Source of the DNA: a bacterium
GTDB lineage: Bacteria > Bacillota_I > Bacilli_A > RF39 > UBA660
Direction of reading: 5' to 3'
Length of the DNA: 46,093 nt
NCBI GenBank assembly: GCA_030531905.1
Contig: JAUNMG010000002.1
Span: 1 to 46,093 of the forward strand
The position numbers and the translations under genes were made by a program. Shown here in pieces: positions 32,704-43,016 of this stretch (the stretch's first letter is position 1; every line of letters begins with the position of its first letter). A model generated the notes under the pieces. The model did not search any database. It was given only the letters and a program-made list of their open reading frames with translations, and was not told the origin of the DNA.

Positions 32704-33192
32704 TTACTTCTCAAAAAAGCAATTCCCACAGTATGGACACGAAAAATCACAACTATTACAAGAAGATTTTTCTGTTGTAACAGGTTTTTTATTGCTATTT
32801 TCTTCTATATCTATATCAATATTTTCATCAGTTTCTTCAAAAATATATTCATTTCCTAATAAATATTTTTCTATAATATTTATAACTTCTTCTTCATTTT
32901 CTGCATTTATTTTAACTTTACTTTCTTCAGTTTTTGTTACAAATAAATCAAATACTTTTGTATTTTTATTATATATTCCCATTATTTTTAATATATCAAT
33001 AAGATTTATTTCTAATGCTTCACAAATGCTTATTAAGTTATTTATATGAGGCATTTTTCTTTTTCCACTTTCAATTTTAGAAAGTTCAGAGTGATTAATA
33101 CTTGCTAATTCAGCAAGATGTCTTTGTGATAATCCTTTCTTTTCTCTTTCATTTCTTATTATATTTCCTAATTTTATATACTTAATTTCCAT
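32704..33192 (-). CDS. XRE regulator with a Cys-rich C-terminal tail
   Basis: A 162-residue protein. The N-terminal XRE domain (residues 7-65, GNIIRNEREKKGLSQRHLAELASINHSELS) is followed by an acidic linker and a tail CNSCDFSCPYCGNCFFEK with five cysteines and spacing like a small zinc-binding or redox-active knuckle. It begins 3 nt after the primase-like gene. It may sense metal or redox to control ICE genes; the tail's role is an inference. Confidence 0.8.
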   Translation of the reverse strand: MEIKYIKLGNIIRNEREKKGLSQRHLAELASINHSELSKIESGKRKMPHINNLISICEALEINLIDILKIMGIYNKNTKVFDLFVTKTEESKVKINAENEEEVINIIEKYLLGNEYIFEETDENIDIDIEENSNKKPVTTEKSSCNSCDFSCPYCGNCFFEK

Positions 33193-33195
33193 TTT

Positions 33196-34167
33196 TCATC
33201 TCTCCTTTTCATATCTTTCTTTATAATTTATTTTTAATTTTTTACATAAAAAATCATTGACATCTTTACCAATTCTTGGTGGATCATCAATGACTTTATA
33301 TCTACTACTTAAAATTGTTTTGAGAGCAAAAGATGCTTCTCGTCCTGTAATATCATTATCTAAATGTAATATAATTTTACTTATATTTTGATGCTGATTT
33401 AGATAATATTTTAATGCTAATGGTATTGTACTTTCTTCAATATTTCTTGCAGGTCTATAAACTCCTGCTAAAGATAATAGATTTTCGTTATACCATTCTT
33501 TATTTTCTAACTTTAATAATGTGGCATAAGATAATAAATCTATCGCACTTTCGAATAAATGTAATGTATCGTTTTTATTAATTGAATCTAATTTAAAAGA
33601 GAATGCTTTATGACTTCCATAGCATTCTCCCTTAAAATTATTATTTAAAGTACCTCTAATAAATCCATATCTAGCAGTATTATTCTTATCCATACCAACA
33701 AAAACAACATTGTTATTTTTGTCTTGAAATATTGTTTCATTATCAATACACTCATCTATAATATCTTTATCAATACCTCTTTTTAATAAATAATTTATTG
33801 CTTTTTCATTATCATTTGCTTTAGTTGGTAGAGTTAGATTTAATTTTTTTAAATCATTTTGTTCTTCTTTTATTGCATATTTATAATATGTTGGTGTTTC
33901 TATTTTTTCATGATTTAAAATAATATTCATTGCTTCTTTGAAACTATAATCTCTAACTTTAATCAAATAATCCAAAGCACTTTTACCACCAATACCACGA
34001 GAAAACCAATTCCATAATCCATTTGAAATAACTAAACTATCATGAGTTTTTGTAATGTAAGTGCTATCACTTTTTTTTATTAATTCATCTGGCTCATAAT
34101 TTTTTAGATAAGATAATAAATCCATTTGTTTTACATGATTTATTTGATTTTTAGTATAATATGCCAT
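33196..34167 (-). CDS. DUF3991/Toprim primase-like protein
   Basis: A 323-residue protein. The N-terminus has the DUF3991 zinc/CHC2-like pattern (NWFSRGIGGKSALDYLI), the C-terminal half a Toprim domain (HLFESAIDLLSYATL, then HLDNDITGREASFALKT with the conserved Asp pair). These proteins act as primases for conjugative or replicated DNA in many Gram-positive ICEs (known). It overlaps the DUF3848 gene by one base and precedes the XRE gene by 3 nt. Confidence 0.85.
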   Translation of the reverse strand: MAYYTKNQINHVKQMDLLSYLKNYEPDELIKKSDSTYITKTHDSLVISNGLWNWFSRGIGGKSALDYLIKVRDYSFKEAMNIILNHEKIETPTYYKYAIKEEQNDLKKLNLTLPTKANDNEKAINYLLKRGIDKDIIDECIDNETIFQDKNNNVVFVGMDKNNTARYGFIRGTLNNNFKGECYGSHKAFSFKLDSINKNDTLHLFESAIDLLSYATLLKLENKEWYNENLLSLAGVYRPARNIEESTIPLALKYYLNQHQNISKIILHLDNDITGREASFALKTILSSRYKVIDDPPRIGKDVNDFLCKKLKINYKERYEKER

Positions 34168-34862
34168 TATCTTGAGTCAATAGTCTCCTTTTTTTTATTA
34201 ATTTGAATATTTTTCTTTTCTTCTTTCAACATTTCCTCAAGTTGTGGCAAAATTTTTTCTTTAATATTATTAACATCTATAGGATCAACAACACAAATTT
34301 CATTAAGATATTGTAATTGTTCGCTTTCTTTTAAATCTAAAAATAAATCATATAAATATTGTTTTCCACCTTTTGAATTAAATATTTCATATATATCTAT
34401 TTCATAAATTTCTTCTATTTCATATCTATTTTTTAGATTATTACAAAAATCATAATTATCAAAATCATTTAATGCATTTGTAATCATTTGTATTAATTCT
34501 CTATTAGAATCAGTTTCTAGTTTTAATTTTATCGAATTTACATAATCAGTTGCCAAATCAACAATTCCAATTTCTATATTATCTTCAATAAAATTATTAA
34601 GTTGTCCCTCGCTTTCATAAAAACTTTTGTATAAATAATCAAGTGTATTTTTTTGATTATACAAAGCACTAAGTTCAATTATATTATACTTGGTGGTATC
34701 AAAAGAATTAAATATATCTACAAGTTCTCTTTTCATGGTTAGTTCATAACAATGATTTATTACTTCTTCTATTGATTTGTTTATAAGATTGTTTTTATAC
34801 TCTTGATATTCTTTTCTTATTTTTTCATATACTTTATTACAAAATTCTTTTTTACTATACAT
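34167..34862 (-). CDS. DUF3848 family protein
   Basis: A 231-residue soluble, helical and acidic protein. The first half fits DUF3848: KEFCNKVYEKIRKEYQEYKN, IEEVINHCYELTMKRELVDI, then AALYNQKNTLDYLYKSF-like spacing. The block ELVDIFNSFDT is shared, with 28 identical bases, with the giant protein at 35601-42647. Function unknown. It lies between the AbrB gene and the primase-like gene and overlaps the latter by one base. Confidence 0.75.
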   Translation of the reverse strand: MYSKKEFCNKVYEKIRKEYQEYKNNLINKSIEEVINHCYELTMKRELVDIFNSFDTTKYNIIELSALYNQKNTLDYLYKSFYESEGQLNNFIEDNIEIGIVDLATDYVNSIKLKLETDSNRELIQMITNALNDFDNYDFCNNLKNRYEIEEIYEIDIYEIFNSKGGKQYLYDLFLDLKESEQLQYLNEICVVDPIDVNNIKEKILPQLEEMLKEEKKNIQINKKKETIDSR

Positions 34863-34881
34863 ACATTTTCCTCCTGTTCTA

Positions 34882-35172
34882 TTAATATTTATCTATATTT
34901 TTAAATTGATTATTAATATATTTATCCAATAGGTCATCCAAACTAGTAATATTTTCTTTTGTTATAAAATAGTTTTTATATTCCATTCCTTTTTTAATAA
35001 TTAATAAAGTTCTTATAAATTCTTCATAATTTATAGAATAATTATGTTTTTTTATAATAAGTGCATTATCCTTATATGATATAACAACATCATTATTAGG
35101 TTGTAAATTGAGTCTATCTCTATATTCTTTTGGAATAACAATTCTACCTAAATCATCAATTTTTTTTAACAT
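34882..35172 (-). CDS. AbrB/SpoVT-family DNA-binding protein
   Basis: A 96-residue protein. Residues 1-45 are the AbrB swapped-hairpin domain: LKKIDDLGRIVIPKEYRDRL, then LIIKKH. The C-terminal half is helical and unrecognised. AbrB-type proteins bind DNA as dimers and regulate transcription. The gene overlaps the next upstream gene by 17 nt. It may be the repressor of this ICE section; MazE-like pairing with MazF is not supported because it is 27 kb away. Confidence 0.85.
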   Translation of the reverse strand: MLKKIDDLGRIVIPKEYRDRLNLQPNNDVVISYKDNALIIKKHNYSINYEEFIRTLLIIKKGMEYKNYFITKENITSLDDLLDKYINNQFKNIDKY

Positions 35173-35542
35173 AATTATTTTCCATTTCTTCTTTTATGTT
35201 ATTAAAAATATAATTATCATTTTGAAAAATACCCATTTTAGAAAAATAATAGAATGCATTTCTTCCTCCAACAAAAAACATTTCTTCTAATTCTATATCC
35301 CTTATTTGCATATATTTATCTAATATTTCAATAAGAACTTTTACTTCATCATTATTAAGAGCTATTATTTTAGAATCTTCTAAAACTGATCTTAAATTAG
35401 AATATTCTTTTAATTTGTTTTCAATAAAATCTTCCATAGCAGAATATTCTTTATTTTTTTTAGATAGTTCATTTATTATGCTTTCTTCATAATGCCAAAA
35501 CTCGTTGCAATAGGCAGTGAAAAATGAGTCAAGATTTTTCAT
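35156..35542 (-). CDS. Unrecognised 128-residue acidic protein
   Basis: A soluble, strongly acidic, helical protein (MKNLDSFFTAYCNEFWHYEE, EYSAMEDFIENKLKEYSNL, LIEILDKYMQIRDIE). It resembles DUF6809-like or similar ICE proteins in size and composition, but I cannot confirm this. It follows the giant gene by 58 nt and overlaps the AbrB gene by 17 nt. Confidence 0.6.
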   Translation of the reverse strand: MKNLDSFFTAYCNEFWHYEESIINELSKKNKEYSAMEDFIENKLKEYSNLRSVLEDSKIIALNNDEVKVLIEILDKYMQIRDIELEEMFFVGGRNAFYYFSKMGIFQNDNYIFNNIKEEMENNYVKKN

Positions 35543-35600
35543 AATTTTTCCTCCTCATCAGCATAATACAATTTATATTTTATGGATACAAACCTGTAAA

Positions 35601-38600
35601 TTATCTTTCTCGACTGCTTTTATACTCTTGACGAACATTTTCTACATCTTCTTCTTCGTTCATAATTTCATGAGTTGTTTCATCTAAATTAAGCAATTTA
35701 TTAACTTTACTTAACCTTTTTGATTTTTCTTTTAATTCATCTTCCTGACTAAACTTTTTTCCTAACTCCAATTTTGCTTTTTCTAGTTGTTTTTTATTGT
35801 CATCAATACTAGATTCAGTAGTAGTAATTTTTTCACTAATATTCTTAATAGCATTATCAATTCTTGTAATATTTCCTATATCACTTGTACCTAATTCAAT
35901 AGAATATATTTCATTATTAGTAAGATATAGTCTATATGATTTATAAAATGGGATAAATTGTATTTCCATTTTAAAACATTTATATTGACCAATCTCATGC
36001 TTTTCTTCATTGGTATATTTCTTACATTCTTCTAATATTTTTTCTCCTGCTTCTTGTTTATCATAATATATATTTCCATTAATAGTCATTCCTACAAACT
36101 TTTCATCTTCAATAGAGTATTGACTATTTAATATTTCTAAATCTTTTTTATAATTTTCTAGGATGTTTTCTAATTGTTTTATTTTATTTGGATAGTCTTT
36201 TTTTACTTTACTTTCTAGGCTATATTGCTCACTTAAAAAGTTTTGCTTTAACAATAATAGTTTAGATACTTGGCTATCTAACTCTGTTTTTTCTATTATT
36301 AATGGATTGCCAGCAGCAAGTGCTTTAATTTCTGCATAAGATAGTGCAACTTCATCTATATCTTCTGCACTTCTTAATGGTGTCTTTGATGTCATAATTT
36401 GTGAAATAAACTTTTGTTTATTTTCAACTAATTGATATAAATAAGCATCAAAAGTTTTTTCAGTAATATATCTATAAATATAAATATTTTCATTTTGATT
36501 TCCCTGTCTAATGCCTCTACCATCTCGTTGAGTAAACCAACTTGGTAGCCATGGACAATCTAAATGATGAATAGAAATTAATCTATCTTGGCAATTTGTT
36601 CCTGCACCCATTTTTAAAGTTGAGCCTAATAAAACTCTAATATTTCCTTTTCTTACTTTACTAAAAATCTCTTGTTTTTGAATATCTGTCTTTGCATTAT
36701 GGATAAACTCTATTTCATTTTCAGGTATTCCTTTTTCAATTAACTTGTTTTTTAGGTCAGTATAAACATTAAAAGTATCATCATCTTTTGGAGTTGATAA
36801 ATCACAAAATACTAATTGAGTTAGTTTATCTTCTTTATTTTCCTCCCATATTTTATATACTAATTCGCTACATTTAGTAGTTTTACTATTAATGTCATCT
36901 CCTAATAATTCATTAATTAACCTTTGATCTAAAGATAATTTTCTTCCATCATTAGTGATTTTTAACATATTATCTTCATGAGCATCAACTAATCTGTTTC
37001 TAACTTTTTCTGCTCTTTCTGCAAATGATTTAACTAATTCTAACTGTAGTTCACTAGGTTTAGATATAATAGTTTCATAATGAGCAGTAGGGACAGGGAG
37101 GTTAAGCATATCAGAAGTTTGAATATCTGCTATTTCTTTAAACATTGTCATCAATTCTGGCAAATTATAAAAGCGAGCAAATCTTGTTTTTGTTCTATAA
37201 CCACTGCCTTCTGGTGCTAATTCTATTGCTGTAATTGTTTCTCCAAATGTAGATGCCCAAGCATCAAAATGTTGTAAATTACGATCAATTAATGTTTCAT
37301 ATTGTAAATATCTTTGCATTGTATATAACTCTGCCATAGAATTACTAACAGGTGTTCCTGTTGCAAAAATTACTCCTTTACTATTTGTTAATTCATCTAA
37401 ATATCTACATTTCATAAATAAATCAGAAGATTTTTGTGCTTCAGTTTGTGCTAAACCACCAACATTTTTCATTTTAGTATATAAATATAGATTTTTATAA
37501 TAATGTGCTTCATCAACAAATAGTCGATCAACACCAAGTTCTTCAAATGTTACAACATCATCTTTTTTATTATCATCATTTAATTTTTCTAACTTTTTCT
37601 CAATAGATTTTCTTGATTTTACTAACATTTTTATAGAAAACTTTTCTCCATTATGTGCTTTCAAATCCTCAATACCTCTGCTAATATCATCTAATTGTTG
37701 TCTTAATATATTTTCTTGTCTTTCTTTTGACATTGGTATTTTTTCAAATTGTGAATGACCTATAATAATTGCATCATAATCTCCTGTCGCTATTCTTGAA
37801 CAAAACTTTTTTCTATTTTTTGTTTCAAAATCTTTCTTTGTTGATACCAAAATATTTGCACTAGGGTATAGTTGTAAAAACTCACTAGCAAATTGTTCTA
37901 TGATATGATTAGGAACTACAAATAAACTTTTATTGCATAATCCTAATCTTTTGCTTTCCATTGCAGCAGCAACCATCTCAAAAGTTTTTCCTGCTCCAAC
38001 TTCATGGGCGAGTAGAGTATTACCTCCATATAGTATTCGAGCAATAGCATTAACTTGATGAGTTCTCAATTTTATTTCAGGATTCATACCCTCAAATTCT
38101 ATATGTGATCCATCATATTCACGATTTCTAAACGAATTAAACTTTTCATTATATAGTTTAGTTAATCTCTCTCTACGATCAAAATCATTCCATATCCAAT
38201 CTTGAAATGATTGTTTTATTTTATCTTGTTTTGCTTGAGCAATAGCAGTTTCTTTTCTATTTAAGACTGCTTTTTTCTTTCCCTCGCTATCATATACATA
38301 ATCAAAGATTTTAGTATCTCTCAAATTAAGAGCATCTTCTAGTAATCTATAAGCATTTGCTCTGTTAGTTCCATAAGTTGATGTTACTGCTACTGATGTT
38401 CTATCATAACTTTTATTTTCTATATTCCATTCTCCAGTTAAATTAGAGTAATGAATCTTCATATTATTTCTAGCACCATAAGATGAGTCAAATAAATCAA
38501 ACATAAACTCTGTCATAATATCTTCTGGTATCCAAGTTGTTCCAATTCTAACACTTATTTCTTCAGCAGGTATATCTTTTGGTATAACTTTTTTTAAATA

Positions 38601-41600
38601 CTCAACATTAACATTATAACTGCTATCTTCTTCTGTAAACTTTTCTGCTTCATATAATTTTTCTCGTATATTACCAGATAAATATTCATCAGCAGTAACC
38701 CAATTATTTGGATTTTCCTTTTCTGGTACTCTAAATATTTCTCCTCTTAATTCTTCAATTATTTTATCCATATCCATTTTGCATAGACTTTGAATATATG
38801 ATAAATCTACTTTTGCTTTATCACACAGAGATATTATTAAAGCATCTCTTGCACTTTCTACAGCTCTATTTTTAATAAGTGGCTTAATTGTTCTTTTTGT
38901 GAACATATCTGCTTTTCTTGCTAAATTTCCATTTTCGTCTAGTATTTCTAATGAACATAATAAGAAATAACTACTATCATTAGAAAAAGCAGTAGAGTTA
39001 CCTCTGCTATTAATTAGTCCATATTTCTTTGTAAACTTATCATAGCAATCATTTAATTCTTCTTGTTTTTTTGTAATGTCCTCATCTGGATAGTCAGATA
39101 ATTGCATATCTATTATTTCTCGTGTTATATCTCTTAATTCTATTAGTCCTTTAACTCTGTTTTCAGCAGTTGCAGATAATTTTTGTGGATACATTCTACT
39201 ATCTTCTCTGTAGTATATTTCATCATCAATTAATGTATAAGAAAAGTTTCTAATATTTAGATCAGCCTCAATAGAATTATCTTCTTCTTCAATTTCTTCT
39301 ATTTGATAGTCTTTTAATTCTGCATGAATATTTTGTATAGCATTATTTAATAATTCTCCCAAATCTTCGCCATTTGATTTACAAGTTGATGAGTACCCAC
39401 CATATTGATTAGATACCATTTTCATAATACCTAAAATCATGTTAGGATTATCTACAAAATATTTATTCATAACTATTCCATCTTGATTAGTGTCTAAATT
39501 AACCCATTCAGGCATTATATCAGTTATAGAATCTCTTTTTTGCAGAAATATAATATCACTTGTAACAGTAGTTCCTGCACTATCTAAAAAGGTATTATCT
39601 GGCAATCTTATAGCACCTAGTAAATTTGCTCGTTGAGCTATATATTTTCTAAAATCAATATTTTCTTTATCTAATGTTCCCTTACTTGTAATAAGAGCAA
39701 TAATTCCACCTGATCGAACTTTATCGATTGTTTTTGCAAAAAAATAGTCATGTATGACAAAACCATATTTGTCATATTTTTTGTCATTTAATCTCTCTGT
39801 TCCAAAAGGTACATTTCCAACAACTACATCAAAAAAAGAGTTTGAATAATCTACCTTTTCAAACCCTTGTATTGCAATAGAAGATTTTTGATATAGTTGT
39901 CTAGCAATTCTACCACTTATGCTATCTTTTTCAACACCATATATTTTTAAATTATCATTATTTGGCATCATACCTATAAAATTACCAATACCACAACTTG
40001 GATCTAAAATATTTCCTTTTTTTAGTCCCATTTCTTCAAGTGCTTTATACATTGAACGAATAACTATTGGTGGAGTATAAAAAGCATCAACAGTTGTATT
40101 CATAGCATTGCTATATTCATCATCAGTTAATAATTCTTTTAACTCATTATATTCATTTATCCAACCACTATCTTTTTCAAATGCTTTTGAAAGCCCACCC
40201 CAACCTACATATTTAGAAAGTATTTCTTGTTCTTCAGGTGTAGCATATCTGTCTTCATCTTCACATTGCTTTAGAACTTTTATTGCTTCTATATTATTTC
40301 TATATCGTTCTTTAGGAGTACCCACACCCAAATAATCAGTATCAATTTTATAATTTATTCTTTCTTCATAAGGTACTTCTGGATGTAAGATATAATTAGT
40401 AATTCTACTTTTTACTTTCTTTTTAGGTTTATCATCAACAAGTTCAGGATTATCAATAATTTCTTCATTTTTATCATCATTAACACTAGATAATACTTCT
40501 TTTCTTCCAATGCTTAAATCAATATTTTTTTCATCAAACTTACTATAAAAAATATAAAACGAATCTGGTGTAACATTTATTGAAAAATCTTTGTCTTTAC
40601 TTAAATATTTTAAGAAAGGATCTATTTCTATACTTTCTCTTAATAAAGTTTCATCTTTTTTATCTATATTGAAATAAGTAAAACTGTTTTCTCCTTCCTC
40701 TGTCATATCGCTTTTAATAGTTATAGTTAAGTTTCTCTTATTTGATTTGATATGATTCCATTTTTCTAATTCTATACTATCAACATAAAAAGTTCCTTTG
40801 TATTTGGTATCAAAAGAATTAAATATATCTACTAATCTATCTGCTAGTTCTTGTTCTCTAGGTGCAAATAAAGTTAATTGAGAAGTATTGCTTCTATCTT
40901 TAACTATCACTTTTTCTTTTTCAGTTGGTATAATAACTTCTTTTTTAACATCATATTTTTTTCTATACTCTTTTAATCTTTCTAAATCTTTGTTATCAAC
41001 TAAATCGACTGTTCCATCATCATTATAATTGAATAATCCATCAAATAGAAAATTATAGAAACCTTTACCCTCCCAAACATTGTCATCATCTTCTGCTATT
41101 AAATCTCCATCTTCATTAAAATCTAAATTAATATCATAAATCTTATGTTTATTCAAAATGTGATTTATTAAATCTATCTCATCATTGTATTCTCCATAAA
41201 ATTGTTCTTCTTTAGTATCCTTATTATTTTCACTCCATAAACCTTTATTTCTATCGTCTTCTCTTAATTTATTTTGGAAATCTTCTAAATTCATTACTCG
41301 TGAAATTGATATATATTTAGAGTTATTTATTATAACCTCGAATATACCAATTTTTTCTATTTGATAGTCATTATCATCAATGTAAACTGTATCTCCAATT
41401 TTATAAGAATAAGAAAAGAGAATACTATCTTCAGTATCCTCATTATTTATACTAGTATTAGTTCTTTCATAATTATTTCTTCTGCTTGCATCTTGATATT
41501 GTTCATCATTCCCAACCATTCCATTTGATTGTTCTTCTTCATTTCTTCTGTTATATTCAATTTCTGTTTCATCTGTTTCATTATTAATTCCATTCTCTCC

Positions 41601-42647
41601 TGTGATGTCATTTCTATCTCTTTCAAATGAGATGTTAGAGTTCCTTTCATCAACATTGCTTGATATGTCCCTTTCTTGTTCTTTTTCAAGTATTCCAACC
41701 TCATCATTGAATATTTGCCCATCTCCATTGGTGTTTCGTCCATCACTTTCAGATTTGGTAGAAGATATTTTCCTACCTTTTTGTATGTTATGTTCATAAA
41801 AATCGCTCCTTTCAACTTCTTTTTTCTGCTCACCACTATCATATATAGATTTATTTTGTTTATCAAATGTGTAAGTCTTATCTATTTCTTCCAATCGCAC
41901 ATTTTTTAATGCAACATATATTTCTTTAATACCTACTTTTGCTATATCACTTATTGATGTTCCTAATCTTGAAATAGCATCTAAATCTTGAAAATTAGAT
42001 ATATCTATAAAATCAGTAGCATTAAAAAAAGGAGAGGGATCAATACCACTCCTATTTAGCATCATATAAGCAATACTATTTTTTAATATATTTTTATAAC
42101 TTTCTTCAATTAAATCATTATCAATATTTTCTAATCTAGTATTATTTTTATTATCAATTAGGTCATTATAATAGTCTAAATAATTATCTTCCATTAAATT
42201 ATTTGATAGGGATTTAACAGAACTTATGAAATCATCTTTATTTTCTAAAGTTCCAAATCTATTTTCTAAACGCTCAATTATTTGTTGCTCATATACTTTT
42301 GGTACTGTCCATATTTTTACTTGTTTACCTTTTCTACCATACATACTATGAGTATCATTTAACCCCCATACATATTTAATCTTTTGATTTCCATTATATT
42401 CAGTTAATAAACCTATACCAGAACAACCTGTATTTATAAATCTTTTATATGTGTTATTCCATGTTTTTATATCAGCAGTTGCGATTGCTTCAGGTCGTTG
42501 AGCATATATTAATAATTGCTCACTAAAAGAATTGGTGTAATTCATTGATGCAGTTTTTAGAAAACTTTGCCATGATCTTGAATCTTGAGATATTAAATCA
42601 ATAGTTTCATTATATAAATCATTGATTATTTCAACAGTTGTCGCCAT
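35601..42647 (-). CDS. Giant N6-methyltransferase/SNF2 helicase protein
   Basis: A 2348-residue multidomain protein. An ArdC-like region lies at residues 1-110 (SWQSFLKTASMNYTNSFSEQ), a disordered acidic region near 280-400, an N6-adenine methyltransferase (ILDPSCGIGNF, near 880; GNVPFG, near 946), then a SNF2-type helicase with HEVGAGKTFEM (near 1547), DEAHYYKN (near 1711) and QRDGRGIRQGN (near 2040), and a coiled C-terminus. Such proteins are a hallmark of Tn1549-type ICEs and may protect or process transferred DNA (inference). The methyltransferase motif reads NVPF instead of the usual NPPF/Y. Confidence 0.92.
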   Translation of the reverse strand: MATTVEIINDLYNETIDLISQDSRSWQSFLKTASMNYTNSFSEQLLIYAQRPEAIATADIKTWNNTYKRFINTGCSGIGLLTEYNGNQKIKYVWGLNDTHSMYGRKGKQVKIWTVPKVYEQQIIERLENRFGTLENKDDFISSVKSLSNNLMEDNYLDYYNDLIDNKNNTRLENIDNDLIEESYKNILKNSIAYMMLNRSGIDPSPFFNATDFIDISNFQDLDAISRLGTSISDIAKVGIKEIYVALKNVRLEEIDKTYTFDKQNKSIYDSGEQKKEVERSDFYEHNIQKGRKISSTKSESDGRNTNGDGQIFNDEVGILEKEQERDISSNVDERNSNISFERDRNDITGENGINNETDETEIEYNRRNEEEQSNGMVGNDEQYQDASRRNNYERTNTSINNEDTEDSILFSYSYKIGDTVYIDDNDYQIEKIGIFEVIINNSKYISISRVMNLEDFQNKLREDDRNKGLWSENNKDTKEEQFYGEYNDEIDLINHILNKHKIYDINLDFNEDGDLIAEDDDNVWEGKGFYNFLFDGLFNYNDDGTVDLVDNKDLERLKEYRKKYDVKKEVIIPTEKEKVIVKDRSNTSQLTLFAPREQELADRLVDIFNSFDTKYKGTFYVDSIELEKWNHIKSNKRNLTITIKSDMTEEGENSFTYFNIDKKDETLLRESIEIDPFLKYLSKDKDFSINVTPDSFYIFYSKFDEKNIDLSIGRKEVLSSVNDDKNEEIIDNPELVDDKPKKKVKSRITNYILHPEVPYEERINYKIDTDYLGVGTPKERYRNNIEAIKVLKQCEDEDRYATPEEQEILSKYVGWGGLSKAFEKDSGWINEYNELKELLTDDEYSNAMNTTVDAFYTPPIVIRSMYKALEEMGLKKGNILDPSCGIGNFIGMMPNNDNLKIYGVEKDSISGRIARQLYQKSSIAIQGFEKVDYSNSFFDVVVGNVPFGTERLNDKKYDKYGFVIHDYFFAKTIDKVRSGGIIALITSKGTLDKENIDFRKYIAQRANLLGAIRLPDNTFLDSAGTTVTSDIIFLQKRDSITDIMPEWVNLDTNQDGIVMNKYFVDNPNMILGIMKMVSNQYGGYSSTCKSNGEDLGELLNNAIQNIHAELKDYQIEEIEEEDNSIEADLNIRNFSYTLIDDEIYYREDSRMYPQKLSATAENRVKGLIELRDITREIIDMQLSDYPDEDITKKQEELNDCYDKFTKKYGLINSRGNSTAFSNDSSYFLLCSLEILDENGNLARKADMFTKRTIKPLIKNRAVESARDALIISLCDKAKVDLSYIQSLCKMDMDKIIEELRGEIFRVPEKENPNNWVTADEYLSGNIREKLYEAEKFTEEDSSYNVNVEYLKKVIPKDIPAEEISVRIGTTWIPEDIMTEFMFDLFDSSYGARNNMKIHYSNLTGEWNIENKSYDRTSVAVTSTYGTNRANAYRLLEDALNLRDTKIFDYVYDSEGKKKAVLNRKETAIAQAKQDKIKQSFQDWIWNDFDRRERLTKLYNEKFNSFRNREYDGSHIEFEGMNPEIKLRTHQVNAIARILYGGNTLLAHEVGAGKTFEMVAAAMESKRLGLCNKSLFVVPNHIIEQFASEFLQLYPSANILVSTKKDFETKNRKKFCSRIATGDYDAIIIGHSQFEKIPMSKERQENILRQQLDDISRGIEDLKAHNGEKFSIKMLVKSRKSIEKKLEKLNDDNKKDDVVTFEELGVDRLFVDEAHYYKNLYLYTKMKNVGGLAQTEAQKSSDLFMKCRYLDELTNSKGVIFATGTPVSNSMAELYTMQRYLQYETLIDRNLQHFDAWASTFGETITAIELAPEGSGYRTKTRFARFYNLPELMTMFKEIADIQTSDMLNLPVPTAHYETIISKPSELQLELVKSFAERAEKVRNRLVDAHEDNMLKITNDGRKLSLDQRLINELLGDDINSKTTKCSELVYKIWEENKEDKLTQLVFCDLSTPKDDDTFNVYTDLKNKLIEKGIPENEIEFIHNAKTDIQKQEIFSKVRKGNIRVLLGSTLKMGAGTNCQDRLISIHHLDCPWLPSWFTQRDGRGIRQGNQNENIYIYRYITEKTFDAYLYQLVENKQKFISQIMTSKTPLRSAEDIDEVALSYAEIKALAAGNPLIIEKTELDSQVSKLLLLKQNFLSEQYSLESKVKKDYPNKIKQLENILENYKKDLEILNSQYSIEDEKFVGMTINGNIYYDKQEAGEKILEECKKYTNEEKHEIGQYKCFKMEIQFIPFYKSYRLYLTNNEIYSIELGTSDIGNITRIDNAIKNISEKITTTESSIDDNKKQLEKAKLELGKKFSQEDELKEKSKRLSKVNKLLNLDETTHEIMNEEEDVENVRQEYKSSRER

Positions 42648-42675
42648 ATTCCACCTTCTTTCATAATTAATTTTT

Positions 42676-43014
42676 TTATCTTGCTACATCTTTATTTGTT
42701 TTTTTATTTGTCATTTCTCGTTGAGCTAGAAGTATTACTTTATCCAAAACTAATACTAATTCTGAATCACTTGTACTTCCTAATTTGCCTTCAATTCCAA
42801 TAATTGCTCCTTTTTTGCATTTTTTATCCATATTTTTTATTACATCCTCAAATAATACACAATGAACAACAAAAGAATTATCTTCAGTTATTTTTGCTGT
42901 CGAACTTTTAGGAATACCTATTTTCATTTGTGCATATTTTATTCCATCATCTGTTTTTTTGATTTCTTTTATATCGTCTAACATCTTTGCTACTAGCATC
43001 ACTTTATTCAACAT
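42676..43014 (-). CDS. Single-stranded DNA-binding protein-like
   Basis: A 112-residue protein with the SSB-like OB-fold: a start MLNKVMLVAKMLDDIKEI, VVHCVLFEDVIKNMDKKC and IGIEGKLGST. The usual acidic SSB C-tail is absent; the end is basic (KKTNKDVAR). It would bind DNA strands during transfer. AAGGA precedes the ATG inside the end of the previous gene. Confidence 0.75.
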   Translation of the reverse strand: MLNKVMLVAKMLDDIKEIKKTDDGIKYAQMKIGIPKSSTAKITEDNSFVVHCVLFEDVIKNMDKKCKKGAIIGIEGKLGSTSDSELVLVLDKVILLAQREMTNKKTNKDVAR

Positions 43015-43016
43015 AT

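Noticed and set aside
34882-35172. AbrB protein as the antitoxin for MazF
   Set aside because: It is 27 kb away with its own operon partners; MazE genes normally adjoin mazF.
41447-41866. 139-residue frame inside the giant helicase gene
   Set aside because: It lies wholly within a confident 2348-residue gene in another frame, has low-complexity Met/Lys/Glu composition and no ribosome site.
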